DNA from: Olivibacter oleidegradans
Lineage (GTDB): Bacteria; Bacteroidota; Bacteroidia; Sphingobacteriales; Sphingobacteriaceae
NCBI RefSeq assembly: GCF_042432805.1
Contig: NZ_JBHLWO010000005.1
Coordinates: 62,001 to 126,000 of the forward strand
Reading direction: 5' to 3'
Length of the DNA: 64,000 nt
Under the pieces are notes generated by a model that made no database searches, was not told the origin of the DNA, and saw nothing but the letters and a program-made list of their open reading frames with translations. The translations under genes were made by a program, and so were the position numbers. Positions 29,359 through 38,968 of the stretch are shown one piece after another. Position 1 is the first letter of the stretch, and each line of letters begins with the position of its first letter.

Positions 29359-30468
29359 TTATTCCCATCCAAGTGTGCACTTGCCCACAGCGTAGAACTT
29401 TTTACCATTCTTGGACGTCAGCGCTGTATAAATAACCGTAAAAGTACCGTCTTCTTCTTCAATGGCGCAAAGTGGTGTACGCATGGCATGATCCCCCGGG
29501 TCTCCCCAAAGATTCTTTTGAGATTGTACTTTGATGCGTGTCTCATGATTCCAATGTATCCCATCCTTTGAAAGGCTGTAGCCGATTTCTTGATCACCAA
29601 ATGAGTCAAAAACGGTTAAATAACGTCCGTCTTTCAACTCAGTAACCTGAGCATTTTCGTTAAAAATCTCCGTTAAAGGGATCGGATTATGTCCTTCCGG
29701 CATTCTTGTCCAAGGCCCACTCAGCTTGGTTGCCGTTGCCATACCGGTAGGCCACGGTCCTTGGGGTACATGATTGTGCCCGTCGTAAAAAGCATACCAT
29801 CGATCACCCACTTTATAGGGATTAAAGGTCGCTACGGCCTGCTGACCTTCCCACGGTTGCGAGTTTTCATCCGGTTGTAGCACGATACCCATATCGGCAT
29901 AAGGGCCGGCAATACCTTTGCGGCCGGGTATAACTGATTTGGCTCGCCAAATCCGGCCCGCATAGTCATTTCCCTCGATCTCGTCTTTGGTTTTATCGCC
30001 TGCGCGATAAGCTACATAAAAAATGTTCCAGGCATTTTCATCTTCGTTAAATTCAACCGCGGTGACCCATACTTCTGATCGCGGATTGGATGGGCTCCGT
30101 CCGGGAATACTTTCGACGAGTGTAGATTGGCGTTTCCAATGAATAGCGTCCCCACTTGTCCAATAAGCAATTCGCATATCCCGATGTGGCCGTTCAAACA
30201 TCTCATTAATAAACATATGATAAGTACCATCGATTTTTACCACTTGTCCTGTTTCAAAGCCTGCCCGATTTTTACTGGATAAAACATCAGGGTGGTTTGG
30301 ACCAATGACCGGTTGCTCAAACTCTCCGATACGTTTTAAGCGAATCTTAGATAACTCGTCCTTTCTAGTAGCTTTCACCGTTTGCGATAATGCGATGTCG
30401 GTACTGCTGAATACTAAAATGGTCAATAAAATTAAGTGACGTATTAATAACAAGGTGTTTTTATTCAT
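29359..30468 (-). CDS. Secreted five-bladed beta-propeller protein, putative glycosidase
   Basis: The 369-residue protein has a signal peptide (about 1-29, ending IALSQ). The repeated pattern of blades is characteristic of the GH43/GH32/GH117 superfamily: TGQVVKIDGTYHMFINEM, EVWVTAVEFNEDENAWNIFYVAY, YKVGDRWYAFYDGHNH and KDGRYLTVFDSFGDQEIGYSLSKDGIHW. I cannot place it in a numbered family, nor identify the catalytic acids with certainty; candidate acidic residues lie at the blade starts. It forms an operon with GH106 and is the first gene after a rhamnose-type promoter, so it probably acts on the same rhamnosylated glycan. Confidence 0.75.
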   Translation of the reverse strand: MNKNTLLLIRHLILLTILVFSSTDIALSQTVKATRKDELSKIRLKRIGEFEQPVIGPNHPDVLSSKNRAGFETGQVVKIDGTYHMFINEMFERPHRDMRIAYWTSGDAIHWKRQSTLVESIPGRSPSNPRSEVWVTAVEFNEDENAWNIFYVAYRAGDKTKDEIEGNDYAGRIWRAKSVIPGRKGIAGPYADMGIVLQPDENSQPWEGQQAVATFNPYKVGDRWYAFYDGHNHVPQGPWPTGMATATKLSGPWTRMPEGHNPIPLTEIFNENAQVTELKDGRYLTVFDSFGDQEIGYSLSKDGIHWNHETRIKVQSQKNLWGDPGDHAMRTPLCAIEEEDGTFTVIYTALTSKNGKKFYAVGKCTLGWE

Positions 30469-30518
30469 GATCAGGTCAACGCTACGATCTTAGGATTATA
30501 AAGCCATTGGTTATCTTT

Positions 30519-30563
30519 CAAAAGAAAGATTTTCCAAGCTTAAATCCATCCTGTACTGTTATG
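30519..30563 (-). promoter_or_regulatory. Shared half-site promoter of the propeller/GH106 operon
   Basis: On the minus strand CATAAC begins at 30563 and CAGGAT at 30553 (10-bp period), with -7-like box TTCTTTTG beginning at 30526, 27 bp after the second half-site. The start codon is 50 bases downstream. The 17-mer 30547-30563 differs by one base from that at the sigma gene (52917-52933). Confidence 0.72.
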
Positions 30564-30581
30564 CATTCTTATATCGTGAAC

Positions 30582-30600
30582 TCCGGAATCGTTTGCGTAG
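30582..30600. promoter_or_regulatory. LacI-family-like operator between divergent operons
   Basis: The sequence GGAATCGTTTGC (30585-30596) fits the LacI-family half-palindrome GnAAnCGnTTnC. A 19-bp version differing at two positions occurs at 59844-59862, also upstream of a SusC gene. It sits between the two divergent half-site promoters (30519-30563 and 30686-30730). No LacI-type gene is in the window. Confidence 0.5.
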
Positions 30601-30685
30601 ATTTTTTATGTGTTTAAGCGCTCCTCTGCTAAAACGTTTCCTTTTTTTTCTTGATCCATTTACACGTATAATCGTTAAAAAAACA

Positions 30686-30730
30686 CAGGATGGGGCAGGT
30701 TGCGCCAACTCAACAAATATTGTTCTTTCG
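30686..30730 (+). promoter_or_regulatory. Shared half-site promoter of the SusC/SusD operon at 30783
   Basis: CAGGAT (30686) and CAGGTT (30696) are 10 bp apart. The -7-like box TTCTTTCG begins at 30723, 27 bp after the second half-site. The box is the poorest match of the nine. Downstream, two overlapping stems (TAAATGT 30735-30741 with ACATTTA 30749-30755, and TGTCTC 30739-30744 with GAGACA 30758-30763) exclude each other in the leader just before the start codon. Confidence 0.68.
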
Positions 30731-30782
30731 TTAGTAAATGTCTCGCTAACATTTATTGAGACACACCAAAACCAATTATTTT

Positions 30783-33700
30783 ATGAAGAAAAACCTATTG
30801 CAACCGAATGCTTTGTTAACCCTGTTGCTTGGCATTTTCTTAATGCTTATTACTGCTCGAAGTTTTGCCCGGCAAAGCACCCCGATATCCGGGCAGGTAA
30901 AGGATGCTTCAAGTGGAGAGCCCCTGCTGGGAGTAAGTGTCTTTTTAAAGGGAGGTACCACCCAATCAAAGACAGATGACAAAGGAAATTTTGTTATTTC
31001 AGCCGAACGTGGTCAAACCCTTATATTTAGGTATGTAGGCTACGACGAAGTTCAACAAGCTATTGTTAATTCGACCATGCAAGTCGTGATGGCGAGCAAC
31101 TTACAACAACTGGAGGAAGTTGCCGTGGTAGGCTACAACGTCGTCAAGCGTGAAAATTTGACCGGTGCTGTTGCTAGTATAGGCAGTAAACAGATTGAGC
31201 AGCTACCTGTCCAAAATCCCTTGCAGGCCATGCAAGGACGAATTGCGGGCGTCGATGTAACTGCCAATGCGCGCCCTGGTGAAATGGGAAGTATCCGGGT
31301 ACGTGGTAATCGGTCTTTGCTGGCTACTAACAATCCTTTATATGTGGTAGATGGCATCCCGTTATCAGCCGGTGGGATTGATGCCATTAACCCGCATGAT
31401 ATTGAAACGATCGATGTGCTAAAGGACGCTTCCGCAACAGCCGTTTACGGTTCCCGGGCGGCAAATGGTGTCATTATGATCACAACAAAAAGAGGAAAGC
31501 AAGGGACCGCACAAATTAATTATAACGTTATCAATACATTTGAACGCATTAACGATCTGAACACCGTGTTCAATGCGGGTGAGTATGCAGAATATCGACG
31601 TAATGCTTTTCGTTCGGTTTCTACCACAAATGCTACAACGGGTTATACTACCCCGTATCCAAATCCTGTACAGGACAAAAGAATATTGGGCGTTGACCCC
31701 TATGCCTGGGAAAGCATTGCAAAGGGGTATACGTGGGTAGATAAGGATAATCTGATTGCTCAAATGCGGCCTACTACCGCTGAGGAGAAGGCGAAGTGGG
31801 GCGTTGATGAAGTACCCATGTATGATGCAAGCCAGGTTCCTACCACAGATTGGACCGATTATGTCACGCAGACAGGATTTACAACTGATCACACCCTGGG
31901 AGTGTCCATGGGATCTGATAAGATGACTGCTAATTTTACGGGTGGATATCTTAATCAGAAAGGGACTAATAAGGGGCAAGATTATAAACGCTATAGCGGA
32001 AGAGTGGGTTTGGAGCTCCGTCCAACAAATTGGTTTACACTGGGAGCGTCGATTAATGGCACATGGTCTGTTCAAAACTACGGCTATACCGGATCCGGGA
32101 GTCGGGCTGCTAATGCCATCTATGGTGCGGCACAAGGTATGCTACCCTATGCGGTGCCTTATGATAACCAGGGCAACTACATTTACCTGCCGGGCGGCGA
32201 CATCAATATTGTAAATCCTATTTTGGAACATGAATATGTAATTAATGAACGAACGGCTTTGCGTGCCCTGGGAAGTTTTTATGCAGAACTCAAATTATTC
32301 GATGGTTTGAAATATCGTATGAACTATGGGCCTGATTTTAGAAATTTCCGTAATGGCCAGTTCCAAGATGCCCGCTCTATACTTAGAGGAGGTGGTGCTT
32401 CTACGTCGACTAATTATGCGCGTCTTAATAAGACGCAAAATATCGCCTGGACATGGGATAATCTCTTGTATTACAACAAAACCTTTGCTGAAAAGCATAA
32501 TCTGGACATTACGTTGTTGCATAGTATGACATCGAATCGATCCGAAAGTTCAGACATGACTGCTATCGATTTGCCTTATAACAGCCAATTGTGGTATAAT
32601 TTATCTTCAACCGCTCGAGGTGAATTGCAAGGTTGGGGCTCGGGTTATTCCAAAAACACCTTAATGTCCTATATGGCTCGGGTTAATTATACCTTTGCCG
32701 ATAAGTATATTTTAACAGCCTCTAACCGATGGGACGGAGCTTCTGTTTTAGCACCTGGTAATAAGTGGCAATCTTTCCCCGCAGCGGCATTGGCCTGGAG
32801 AATGGAACAGGAAAGCTTTATTGAAAACAGCTCATGGCTCAATCAATTGAAGCTTCGCGTAGGAGTAGGTACTACCGGAAACTCCGCGATTGATCCCTAT
32901 ACCACGATGGGCGGGTTAATTGAAATGCCCATTGTATTTGGCAATCAGGTAGAGATGGGATACATTCCATCGGACCCAAAAGCTGCTAACCCCGGAACCA
33001 TGGCCAATCGCGATTTAAAATGGGAGCGCACCACGCAATGGAATGCGGCGGTCGACTTTGGTTTATTCAAAAATCGGCTGAATGGTTCATTGGATTTCTA
33101 TATGTCTAAAACGAGTGATCTATTAATGAATCGTCCTATTCCAACTGTAAATGGATTTACCACCATGTATTACAACGTGGGTAAAACTAAAAATCGTGGT
33201 GTTGAGTTAACGCTGTCTTCCATGAATATTGATCGACCTAATTTCAAATGGTTAACTGATTTTAATATAGCTACTAACAAGGATGAAATTGTCGAATTGC
33301 TCGATGGCGAATCCGATCTTCCGGCATCTAGTTTCTTTATCGGACAACCTTTATTTGTTTACTATGATTATGAGAAAATAGGCATTTGGCAAACTGCCGA
33401 CGCCGCGGAAATGGCAAAATTTAATGAAAACGGTGCAACTTATAAGGCCGGCGATATCCGCGTGGCGGATTTAAATGGCGATTATATTATTGATAACAAT
33501 AATGACCGGAAGGTGTTGGGTAGCAGATTTCCGCGCTGGACTGCCGGTATAACCAATACCTTAAATTATAAAAATTGGGAATTGTCCTTTTTCTTTTATG
33601 CGAGATGGGGCTTCTTGATCGAAGGAGGAGCGGTGGATATGCAAGGGCGCTACGCGTCACGAAAAGTAGATTACTGGACACCGGAAAATCCTACAAACGC

Positions 33701-33971
33701 TTATCCGCGAGCAGATTATGGTAATGGTGGGCAGCCGATTCATTATTCGTCTATGAACTACCAGAATGGATCTTTCATTAAACTAAGGAATGTTTCTTTA
33801 GGTTATAATTTTGCGCCCAACGTGTTAAAAACGCTTCATATGAGCAACTTAAAGTTATACGCGCAAATGATTAATCCGTATATCTATGCAAGGAACGGTT
33901 TTATAGATCCTGATATCAATTCATCAATTTCATCAAGAAGTTTTGTTCTTGGACTTAATGTTACCTTCTAA
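30783..33971 (+). CDS. SusC/RagA-family TonB-linked outer-membrane transporter
   Basis: The ATG at 30783 (MKKNLLQPNALLTLLLGIF...) is preferred over a TTG at 30756 because it opens the signal peptide and fits the promoter distance, giving 1062 residues. Domains are a carboxypeptidase-regulatory-like domain (about 38-115), a plug with NVVKRENLTGAVASIGSKQIEQLPVQNPLQAMQGRIAGV and GSRAANGVIMITTKRGK, and a barrel ending FVLGLNVTF. No STN domain. It is followed after 12 bases by its SusD partner. Divergent from the propeller/GH106 operon with a shared-type promoter, so likely the importer for rhamnosylated oligosaccharides. Confidence 0.94.
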   Translation: MKKNLLQPNALLTLLLGIFLMLITARSFARQSTPISGQVKDASSGEPLLGVSVFLKGGTTQSKTDDKGNFVISAERGQTLIFRYVGYDEVQQAIVNSTMQVVMASNLQQLEEVAVVGYNVVKRENLTGAVASIGSKQIEQLPVQNPLQAMQGRIAGVDVTANARPGEMGSIRVRGNRSLLATNNPLYVVDGIPLSAGGIDAINPHDIETIDVLKDASATAVYGSRAANGVIMITTKRGKQGTAQINYNVINTFERINDLNTVFNAGEYAEYRRNAFRSVSTTNATTGYTTPYPNPVQDKRILGVDPYAWESIAKGYTWVDKDNLIAQMRPTTAEEKAKWGVDEVPMYDASQVPTTDWTDYVTQTGFTTDHTLGVSMGSDKMTANFTGGYLNQKGTNKGQDYKRYSGRVGLELRPTNWFTLGASINGTWSVQNYGYTGSGSRAANAIYGAAQGMLPYAVPYDNQGNYIYLPGGDINIVNPILEHEYVINERTALRALGSFYAELKLFDGLKYRMNYGPDFRNFRNGQFQDARSILRGGGASTSTNYARLNKTQNIAWTWDNLLYYNKTFAEKHNLDITLLHSMTSNRSESSDMTAIDLPYNSQLWYNLSSTARGELQGWGSGYSKNTLMSYMARVNYTFADKYILTASNRWDGASVLAPGNKWQSFPAAALAWRMEQESFIENSSWLNQLKLRVGVGTTGNSAIDPYTTMGGLIEMPIVFGNQVEMGYIPSDPKAANPGTMANRDLKWERTTQWNAAVDFGLFKNRLNGSLDFYMSKTSDLLMNRPIPTVNGFTTMYYNVGKTKNRGVELTLSSMNIDRPNFKWLTDFNIATNKDEIVELLDGESDLPASSFFIGQPLFVYYDYEKIGIWQTADAAEMAKFNENGATYKAGDIRVADLNGDYIIDNNNDRKVLGSRFPRWTAGITNTLNYKNWELSFFFYARWGFLIEGGAVDMQGRYASRKVDYWTPENPTNAYPRADYGNGGQPIHYSSMNYQNGSFIKLRNVSLGYNFAPNVLKTLHMSNLKLYAQMINPYIYARNGFIDPDINSSISSRSFVLGLNVTF

Positions 33972-33983
33972 GTAGACCTAATT

Positions 33984-35864
33984 ATGAAGACTCTTAATAA
34001 CAAAATATATATAGGCTTGCTGTTGGCAAGCACGATCTTACCCAGTTCTTGCTCCAAATTTTTAGAAGAAGAGGTCGTAGCCACACTGACTAATCAACAT
34101 TATCAAACCGTGGAGGGTTTAGAAAGCTTGGTGGTTGGTATGTATGATGGATTGCGCTTTCATTTTAATTATGAATGGGCTTATACGACCACTAACTATG
34201 GTGTTGACGAATTTACGAATGGCGGCGGCTTGGACAAAGTACATTTCAATACTTATTCAAGTGTATTGGATCCGACTGTCGGGGAATTCGCTAACGTGTG
34301 GGATAATATGTACGCTAATATTAATACCGCCAACACCGGCATTAAAAACATACCCGGTGTTTATCCGGACGGAGAGCAGAAGAATACGCGCTTGGGCGAA
34401 TGTTATTTTATGCGGGCATTCGACTATTTTAAGCTGGTAAAACAGTTTGGCGGTGTTCCGTTAAAACTGGAACCATCCGAAAGTTTGCAAACCGATTTTG
34501 TCCGGGCACCCGCAGAGCAAGTTTATGCGCAGATAATAAGTGATTTTAGACGAGCTGTGGATTTATTGCCTAGCACGGCCGCACAAGTTGGTCGTATTAC
34601 AAAGGCTGCCGCACAACACTGCGTGGCTAAGGCATACCTCTATCGAGCCAGCGAATTGAACGCATCTTTTAGTAAACAGACCGACTTAGATAGTGCCATC
34701 TATTACGGAGAGCAGGTTATAAATAACTCTCCCTATCAATTAGCCTCCGATTATGCTGATTTATTTCGCTATACCAAAGTGAATGACGTAAATGAAACGA
34801 ATTCGGAAATTATTTTGGCAGCGCAGTTTGATAACCAAGATGCCTTGGCCGGACGCTACGGTAATCAAACGCACCTTTACTTTCTTTCGATTTATCAAAC
34901 ACTACCAGGTATGGTAAGGGATATTGCGAATGGTCGGGAATTTCAACGATTAAGACCCACTGATTACGCGCTTGACGTTTTTAATAGAAAGATTGATTCT
35001 CGATTTTATAAGAGTTTTAAATTCGCGTACCTTGCCAATAATGCAAATACGCTACCTAAATGGACTGAAGCTAATGCGCCGAGTTCTAACCTGATAGGAC
35101 AGGCTAAATTTAATCTTGGTGATACCGCGGTAGTTTACATCGCTAATAGCAGCAATGATAACCGTTTTACTGCCGAAACCATCAATAAATCTGCACCTAC
35201 TCTTTTTGTTCGTTACTACCTTGATAACGGAGAAGTTAAATCTAACTGGACGATTAGCCAGTATCTTTCTTTATCTAAATATATTGATCCTTTCAGAACA
35301 ACTGTCGCCAGTCAGTTTGGAACACGGGATGGTATGATCGCCCGTATTGGCGAAACCTATTTAATAGTAGCAGAAGCATATGGCAGGAAGGGTGATTACG
35401 GTTCCGCTTTACGCTATATCAATATATTGAGACAGCGAGCAGGATTTAATGAAGGTGAAAATCGTACGCCGGTTTACTATCGCGCTGAAAATGTACCCGC
35501 CGGTACGGTAAGTTCAACAAAAAACGAAATGATCGTAACGGAGGCTGCTTTTACACCAGGGACAACACAAGCCGCTGCTGAAATGTATCCTCCTTCAGCT
35601 AATTCCATGGCGCAATGTTTCATCCATTTTATATTGAATGAACGCTCAAGGGAGTTGCTTGGCGAATTCCATCGGTGGGAAGATCTATCACGTACCAAAA
35701 CGTTAGTGGAACGTGATCAACAATTCAATCCGGAGGCGGCTCCAAATGTGCGTGAGAAACATTTGCTGCGCCCTATCCCGCAGAGCTTTCTGGATGCGGT
35801 GCAACGTAACGGCGCCTCTTTGACTTCAGAAGAAAAACAAGCGATGCAGAACCCTGGCTGGTAA
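33984..35864 (+). CDS. SusD/RagB-family surface glycan-binding lipoprotein
   Basis: A 626-residue lipoprotein (LLASTILPSSC, lipidated Cys23). The SusD N-terminal region (TNQHYQTVEGLESLVVGMYDGLR) and the TPR-like GECYFMRAFDYFKLVKQFGGVPL are typical, and the C-terminal domain ends ERSRELLGEFHRWEDLSRTKTLVER...HLLRPIPQSFLDAVQ. It forms the lid of the preceding SusC at the outer membrane and binds the glycan. The 12-base gap implies co-transcription. It is somewhat longer than average SusD proteins. Confidence 0.94.
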   Translation: MKTLNNKIYIGLLLASTILPSSCSKFLEEEVVATLTNQHYQTVEGLESLVVGMYDGLRFHFNYEWAYTTTNYGVDEFTNGGGLDKVHFNTYSSVLDPTVGEFANVWDNMYANINTANTGIKNIPGVYPDGEQKNTRLGECYFMRAFDYFKLVKQFGGVPLKLEPSESLQTDFVRAPAEQVYAQIISDFRRAVDLLPSTAAQVGRITKAAAQHCVAKAYLYRASELNASFSKQTDLDSAIYYGEQVINNSPYQLASDYADLFRYTKVNDVNETNSEIILAAQFDNQDALAGRYGNQTHLYFLSIYQTLPGMVRDIANGREFQRLRPTDYALDVFNRKIDSRFYKSFKFAYLANNANTLPKWTEANAPSSNLIGQAKFNLGDTAVVYIANSSNDNRFTAETINKSAPTLFVRYYLDNGEVKSNWTISQYLSLSKYIDPFRTTVASQFGTRDGMIARIGETYLIVAEAYGRKGDYGSALRYINILRQRAGFNEGENRTPVYYRAENVPAGTVSSTKNEMIVTEAAFTPGTTQAAAEMYPPSANSMAQCFIHFILNERSRELLGEFHRWEDLSRTKTLVERDQQFNPEAAPNVREKHLLRPIPQSFLDAVQRNGASLTSEEKQAMQNPGW

Positions 35865-35962
35865 GAAACCCTTTTTTACATACATATTGTTCTAGTTCAT
35901 GTTGGTTCGGCGAGGCTGCTTAAGGGCAGCTTCGTCGTTTTAAAGTAGGACGTTTTCGTCGT

Positions 35963-36007
35963 CAGGACAGTCCCTGACAGTTAGCTTTGTCGGAATGATT
36001 ATCTTGT
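35963..36007 (+). promoter_or_regulatory. Shared half-site promoter of the GH105 gene
   Basis: CAGGAC (35963) is followed 10 bp later by CCTGAC (35973, a weaker half-site) and by TATCTTGT at 36000-36007, 27 bp after the second half-site. The box is nearly identical to that of the rhaT promoter (TATCTTGC). The start codon lies 44 bases downstream. Confidence 0.65.
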
Positions 36008-36051
36008 GCCTTTATTTAAATGAAACTTAAATTTGATATAACCAATTAGTA

Positions 36052-37431
36052 ATGAACTTCAAATTGAAACCTTTTCGAACAGGCATATTATCGGGTGCAC
36101 TAAGCCTGTTTTACTGTATGTCTTCCTTATCCTTAAGTGCACAATATATCAGTAAGGGCGGAAATGATGCCTCGGCGCCTTTGCATCTTCTTAAGCCCGG
36201 CTATGATATACCTTATGGTGAAACAAAACCGGAAGGGGTGAAAAACACTTTGGATCGGATATACCGATATTTAAATACCACAACCCCCGCAGCTTTAGTT
36301 GATAAGTCTACCAATAAGGTAATCGACCTAGGGCAGGCAAATGACAACAGTATCTTTCAACCTGGCGATTTCAGACTAATCAGTTATGAGTGGGGGGTGA
36401 CTTATACCGGTATGTTGGAAGTGGCTTTGGCAACGGGCGATCAAAAGTATAAAGATTATACGATAAAGCGGCTTGATTTCATTGGTGCTGTTGCCGAGCA
36501 ATATAAAAAATATCTTCGTCAGCATAAAAATGCTACGACCCCTGTTCGGAGTGTACTGGAGCCGCATGCCTTAGATGATGTGGGGTCCATGGCTGCCGCT
36601 ATGATAAAAGCTTTGGACGCAGGAGCTAAGCCAGCTCTTCTACGTCCCTTGGTAGACCATTACCTGAATTATATCTTACACAAGGAATTTCGATTGAAAG
36701 ATGGGACTTTGGCACGTAATCGACCGTTACCGAACACACTGTGGTTGGATGATTTGTATATGAGTCTACCTGCGCTGGCACAAATGGGTAAATTAACAGG
36801 AAACAAAAGTTATTTCGACGAGGCACTGAAACAGTATAAGCAATTTGCCGAGCGTATGTTTAATGCGGAAAAAGGGCTATATATGCACGGCTGGGTGCAG
36901 GATATGGATCCGCATCCGCAGTTTCATTGGGCCCGAGCAAATGGTTGGGCTTTGATGACAAAGGTAGAACTGTTGGACGTATTGCCAGCTGATTATTCCA
37001 GTAGAGCAGAAGTGCTCGAAAAGCTTCGCCGCCATGCTGTAGGGCTTGCCGAAAGGCAGGATAAAACCGGCTTTTGGCATCAGTTGCTGGATCGTAATGA
37101 CTCGTACCTTGAAACATCCGCAACAGCCATCTATGCTTACTGTATTGCGAGAGCAATTAATAAAGGTTGGTTGGATGCGAAAGCTTATGGCCCCATGGTT
37201 TTGCTTGCTTGGAATGCAGTGAATACAAAAGTAACGGAACAAGGACAGATAGAGGGTACATGTGTCGGAACGGGGATGGGCTTCGATCCGGCCTTTTACT
37301 ATTATCGTCCGATCAGCAATTTTGCTGCCCATGGCTATGGTCCCGTACTCTTGGCGGGTGCAGAGATCTATCGCTTGTTACAACAGCACCCCTTTGAAAT
37401 TAACGACAGTGCGGTGCAGATGGTTAAATAA
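36052..37431 (+). CDS. GH105 unsaturated uronyl hydrolase
   Basis: The 459-residue protein has an N-terminal signal segment (about 12-30, ending LSLSAQ) and an (alpha/alpha)6 toroid. Family marks are LEPHALDDVGSMAAAMIKA, the catalytic-acid region LWLDDLYMSLPALAQMGKLTG, HWARANGWALMTKVELLDVLP, and the end IEGTCVGTGMGFDPAFYYYRP...HGYGPVLLAGAEIYRLL. GH105 removes the unsaturated galacturonosyl or glucuronosyl unit left by polysaccharide lyases. No lyase is visible in the window, so the lyase must be encoded elsewhere. Its own promoter has the shared element. Confidence 0.92.
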   Translation: MNFKLKPFRTGILSGALSLFYCMSSLSLSAQYISKGGNDASAPLHLLKPGYDIPYGETKPEGVKNTLDRIYRYLNTTTPAALVDKSTNKVIDLGQANDNSIFQPGDFRLISYEWGVTYTGMLEVALATGDQKYKDYTIKRLDFIGAVAEQYKKYLRQHKNATTPVRSVLEPHALDDVGSMAAAMIKALDAGAKPALLRPLVDHYLNYILHKEFRLKDGTLARNRPLPNTLWLDDLYMSLPALAQMGKLTGNKSYFDEALKQYKQFAERMFNAEKGLYMHGWVQDMDPHPQFHWARANGWALMTKVELLDVLPADYSSRAEVLEKLRRHAVGLAERQDKTGFWHQLLDRNDSYLETSATAIYAYCIARAINKGWLDAKAYGPMVLLAWNAVNTKVTEQGQIEGTCVGTGMGFDPAFYYYRPISNFAAHGYGPVLLAGAEIYRLLQQHPFEINDSAVQMVK

Positions 37432-37446
37432 AATCGTAAACATAAA

Positions 37447-37485
37447 AGGCATCCATTAACGTTCAGTTCACCTCAATGGATGCCT
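37447..37485. terminator. Hairpin between convergent GH105 and GH28 genes
   Basis: A perfect 11-bp inverted repeat (AGGCATCCATT at 37447-37457, AATGGATGCCT at 37475-37485) with a 17-base loop fills the space between two convergent genes. A strong T run is absent. Confidence 0.65.
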
Positions 37486-37497
37486 GATAAAGGTTTA

Positions 37498-38865
37498 CTA
37501 TTGCTGTTGAAAGTTTAACACATTTTCATGAATATGTTTTTTTTCTTCTACTGTTTTCCCCTCGACGTTTTTTAAAACAATGTTTTCTATGGGAAGTTCC
37601 TTTTGACCCAATATCCTGGAAACAAATTGCACATTTTTAGCTGTTACGTTGTTTAAATAAACGTCTTTTATTGGTGTTAGTCGACGTTCAACAGTGGGTA
37701 CTAAATTTCTCCATTGATACAAAACATCCGTCTCAATTCCTAATATGCCGAGCTCTATTCGTCCCGCCTGAAGATTGGAGGCATAGATGTTACGGACATA
37801 GCCACCCATGCGTTCATTGGTTTTTATAAAGAGCAGATGGTTTAATTTTGCCCCGTCCATCACTACGCAACTGTCCACGAATACATTTTCAATACCTCCG
37901 GAAAGCTCACTGCCAATGGCGATCAGTTGATGCCCGTTTTTTACCGTGCAATTGCGGATTATAATATTCTTTGACGGGGTCTTCAGTCGCCAACCTTCGG
38001 GATTCCTGCCGGATTTTATAGCAATCGCATCGTCGCCCTGGTCAAATACGCAATTTTCTATCAATACATTTTGACTCATCTCTGGATCTACACCGTCATT
38101 ATTATGACCATGTGCATATACATTTAGGTTACGAATTATTATATTTTTCGATAGATAGGTGTGGATGGTCCAAAAAGGACTATTGGTGATGGAAATCCCT
38201 TCCAATAGAACGTTTTCACTTCGATTAAACTGGATGAACTGTGGGCGTAGGTGTGCGGTGTCATTCACCATTTGTCTTTGCTCCACAGGAGTATAAGCGG
38301 AGGCTAAATTATATAGTCGTTTAATGCTCTCCATATGTGGTTTGGGTCGTGTAAACCACGTCTCCCATACATCCATTTTAGCTTTGATCTCACCTTGGCC
38401 GGTAATGGCTATATTTTTACATTCATAGGCATAAATGAGTGGTGAATAATTATAACATTCCATACCTTCCCAAGAGCTATGAACAGCGGGTAAATAATCA
38501 GCAGGATTTTCCGAGAATAAAAGAAGAGCACCTTTATCCAAGTGAAGATTTACATTGCTTTTCAGGTGAATTTTCCCGGTTAGCCATTCGCCGGCAGGTA
38601 TAACTACAATACCGCCTCCAAGCTTATGGGCTTTTTCAATAGCAGTTGTAATGGCTTTTGAAGTAGCTGTCTGATTGTCCTGTAGCGCGCCGTAATCGGT
38701 GATTGGCAGTCGCTCACAGCTATTAAAATTCGGACTTTCAACAGAAACAACGCCAAAAGGAGTCTTTATTTTTCGCTTATCTAAGGTAACTTCGGTTTCC
38801 GTGTCATTGCCGGCGCAAACGAAAATAGGCAGTAAACATAGAAGATAGACAAAGAATTTTTCCAT
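37498..38865 (-). CDS. GH28 polygalacturonase-type glycosidase
   Basis: The 455-residue protein has a signal peptide (1-18) and a right-handed beta-helix. All four GH28 motifs are visible: NNDGVD at 255-260 with its aspartates, GDD at 277-279, GH at 311-312 and IKT at 347-349. It should cleave alpha-galacturonosyl links in homogalacturonan or rhamnogalacturonan by inversion. The strand and order (FecR, SusC, SusD, GH43, GH115, GH28) suggest it is part of the ECF-regulated block. Upstream is a 211-base gap before GH115 ends; a weak CATAAC word there lies too close to the ATG to count as the shared promoter. Confidence 0.92.
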   Translation of the reverse strand: MEKFFVYLLCLLPIFVCAGNDTETEVTLDKRKIKTPFGVVSVESPNFNSCERLPITDYGALQDNQTATSKAITTAIEKAHKLGGGIVVIPAGEWLTGKIHLKSNVNLHLDKGALLLFSENPADYLPAVHSSWEGMECYNYSPLIYAYECKNIAITGQGEIKAKMDVWETWFTRPKPHMESIKRLYNLASAYTPVEQRQMVNDTAHLRPQFIQFNRSENVLLEGISITNSPFWTIHTYLSKNIIIRNLNVYAHGHNNDGVDPEMSQNVLIENCVFDQGDDAIAIKSGRNPEGWRLKTPSKNIIIRNCTVKNGHQLIAIGSELSGGIENVFVDSCVVMDGAKLNHLLFIKTNERMGGYVRNIYASNLQAGRIELGILGIETDVLYQWRNLVPTVERRLTPIKDVYLNNVTAKNVQFVSRILGQKELPIENIVLKNVEGKTVEEKKHIHENVLNFQQQ

Positions 38866-38968
38866 ACTATTTAAGATAACTCATTTATTTCATTCCAAAC
38901 AAATCGTTGCGTTATGTGCCTTCACGACAGCAAATCCATATATGTTATATTACTGCATCTGCCAGGGC

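Noticed and set aside
38879..38916. Possible tenth regulon promoter before the GH28 gene at 37498-38865 (CATAAC on the minus strand)
   Set aside because: The second half-site (CGATTT) is poor and the putative box lies only a few bases before the start codon, leaving almost no leader.
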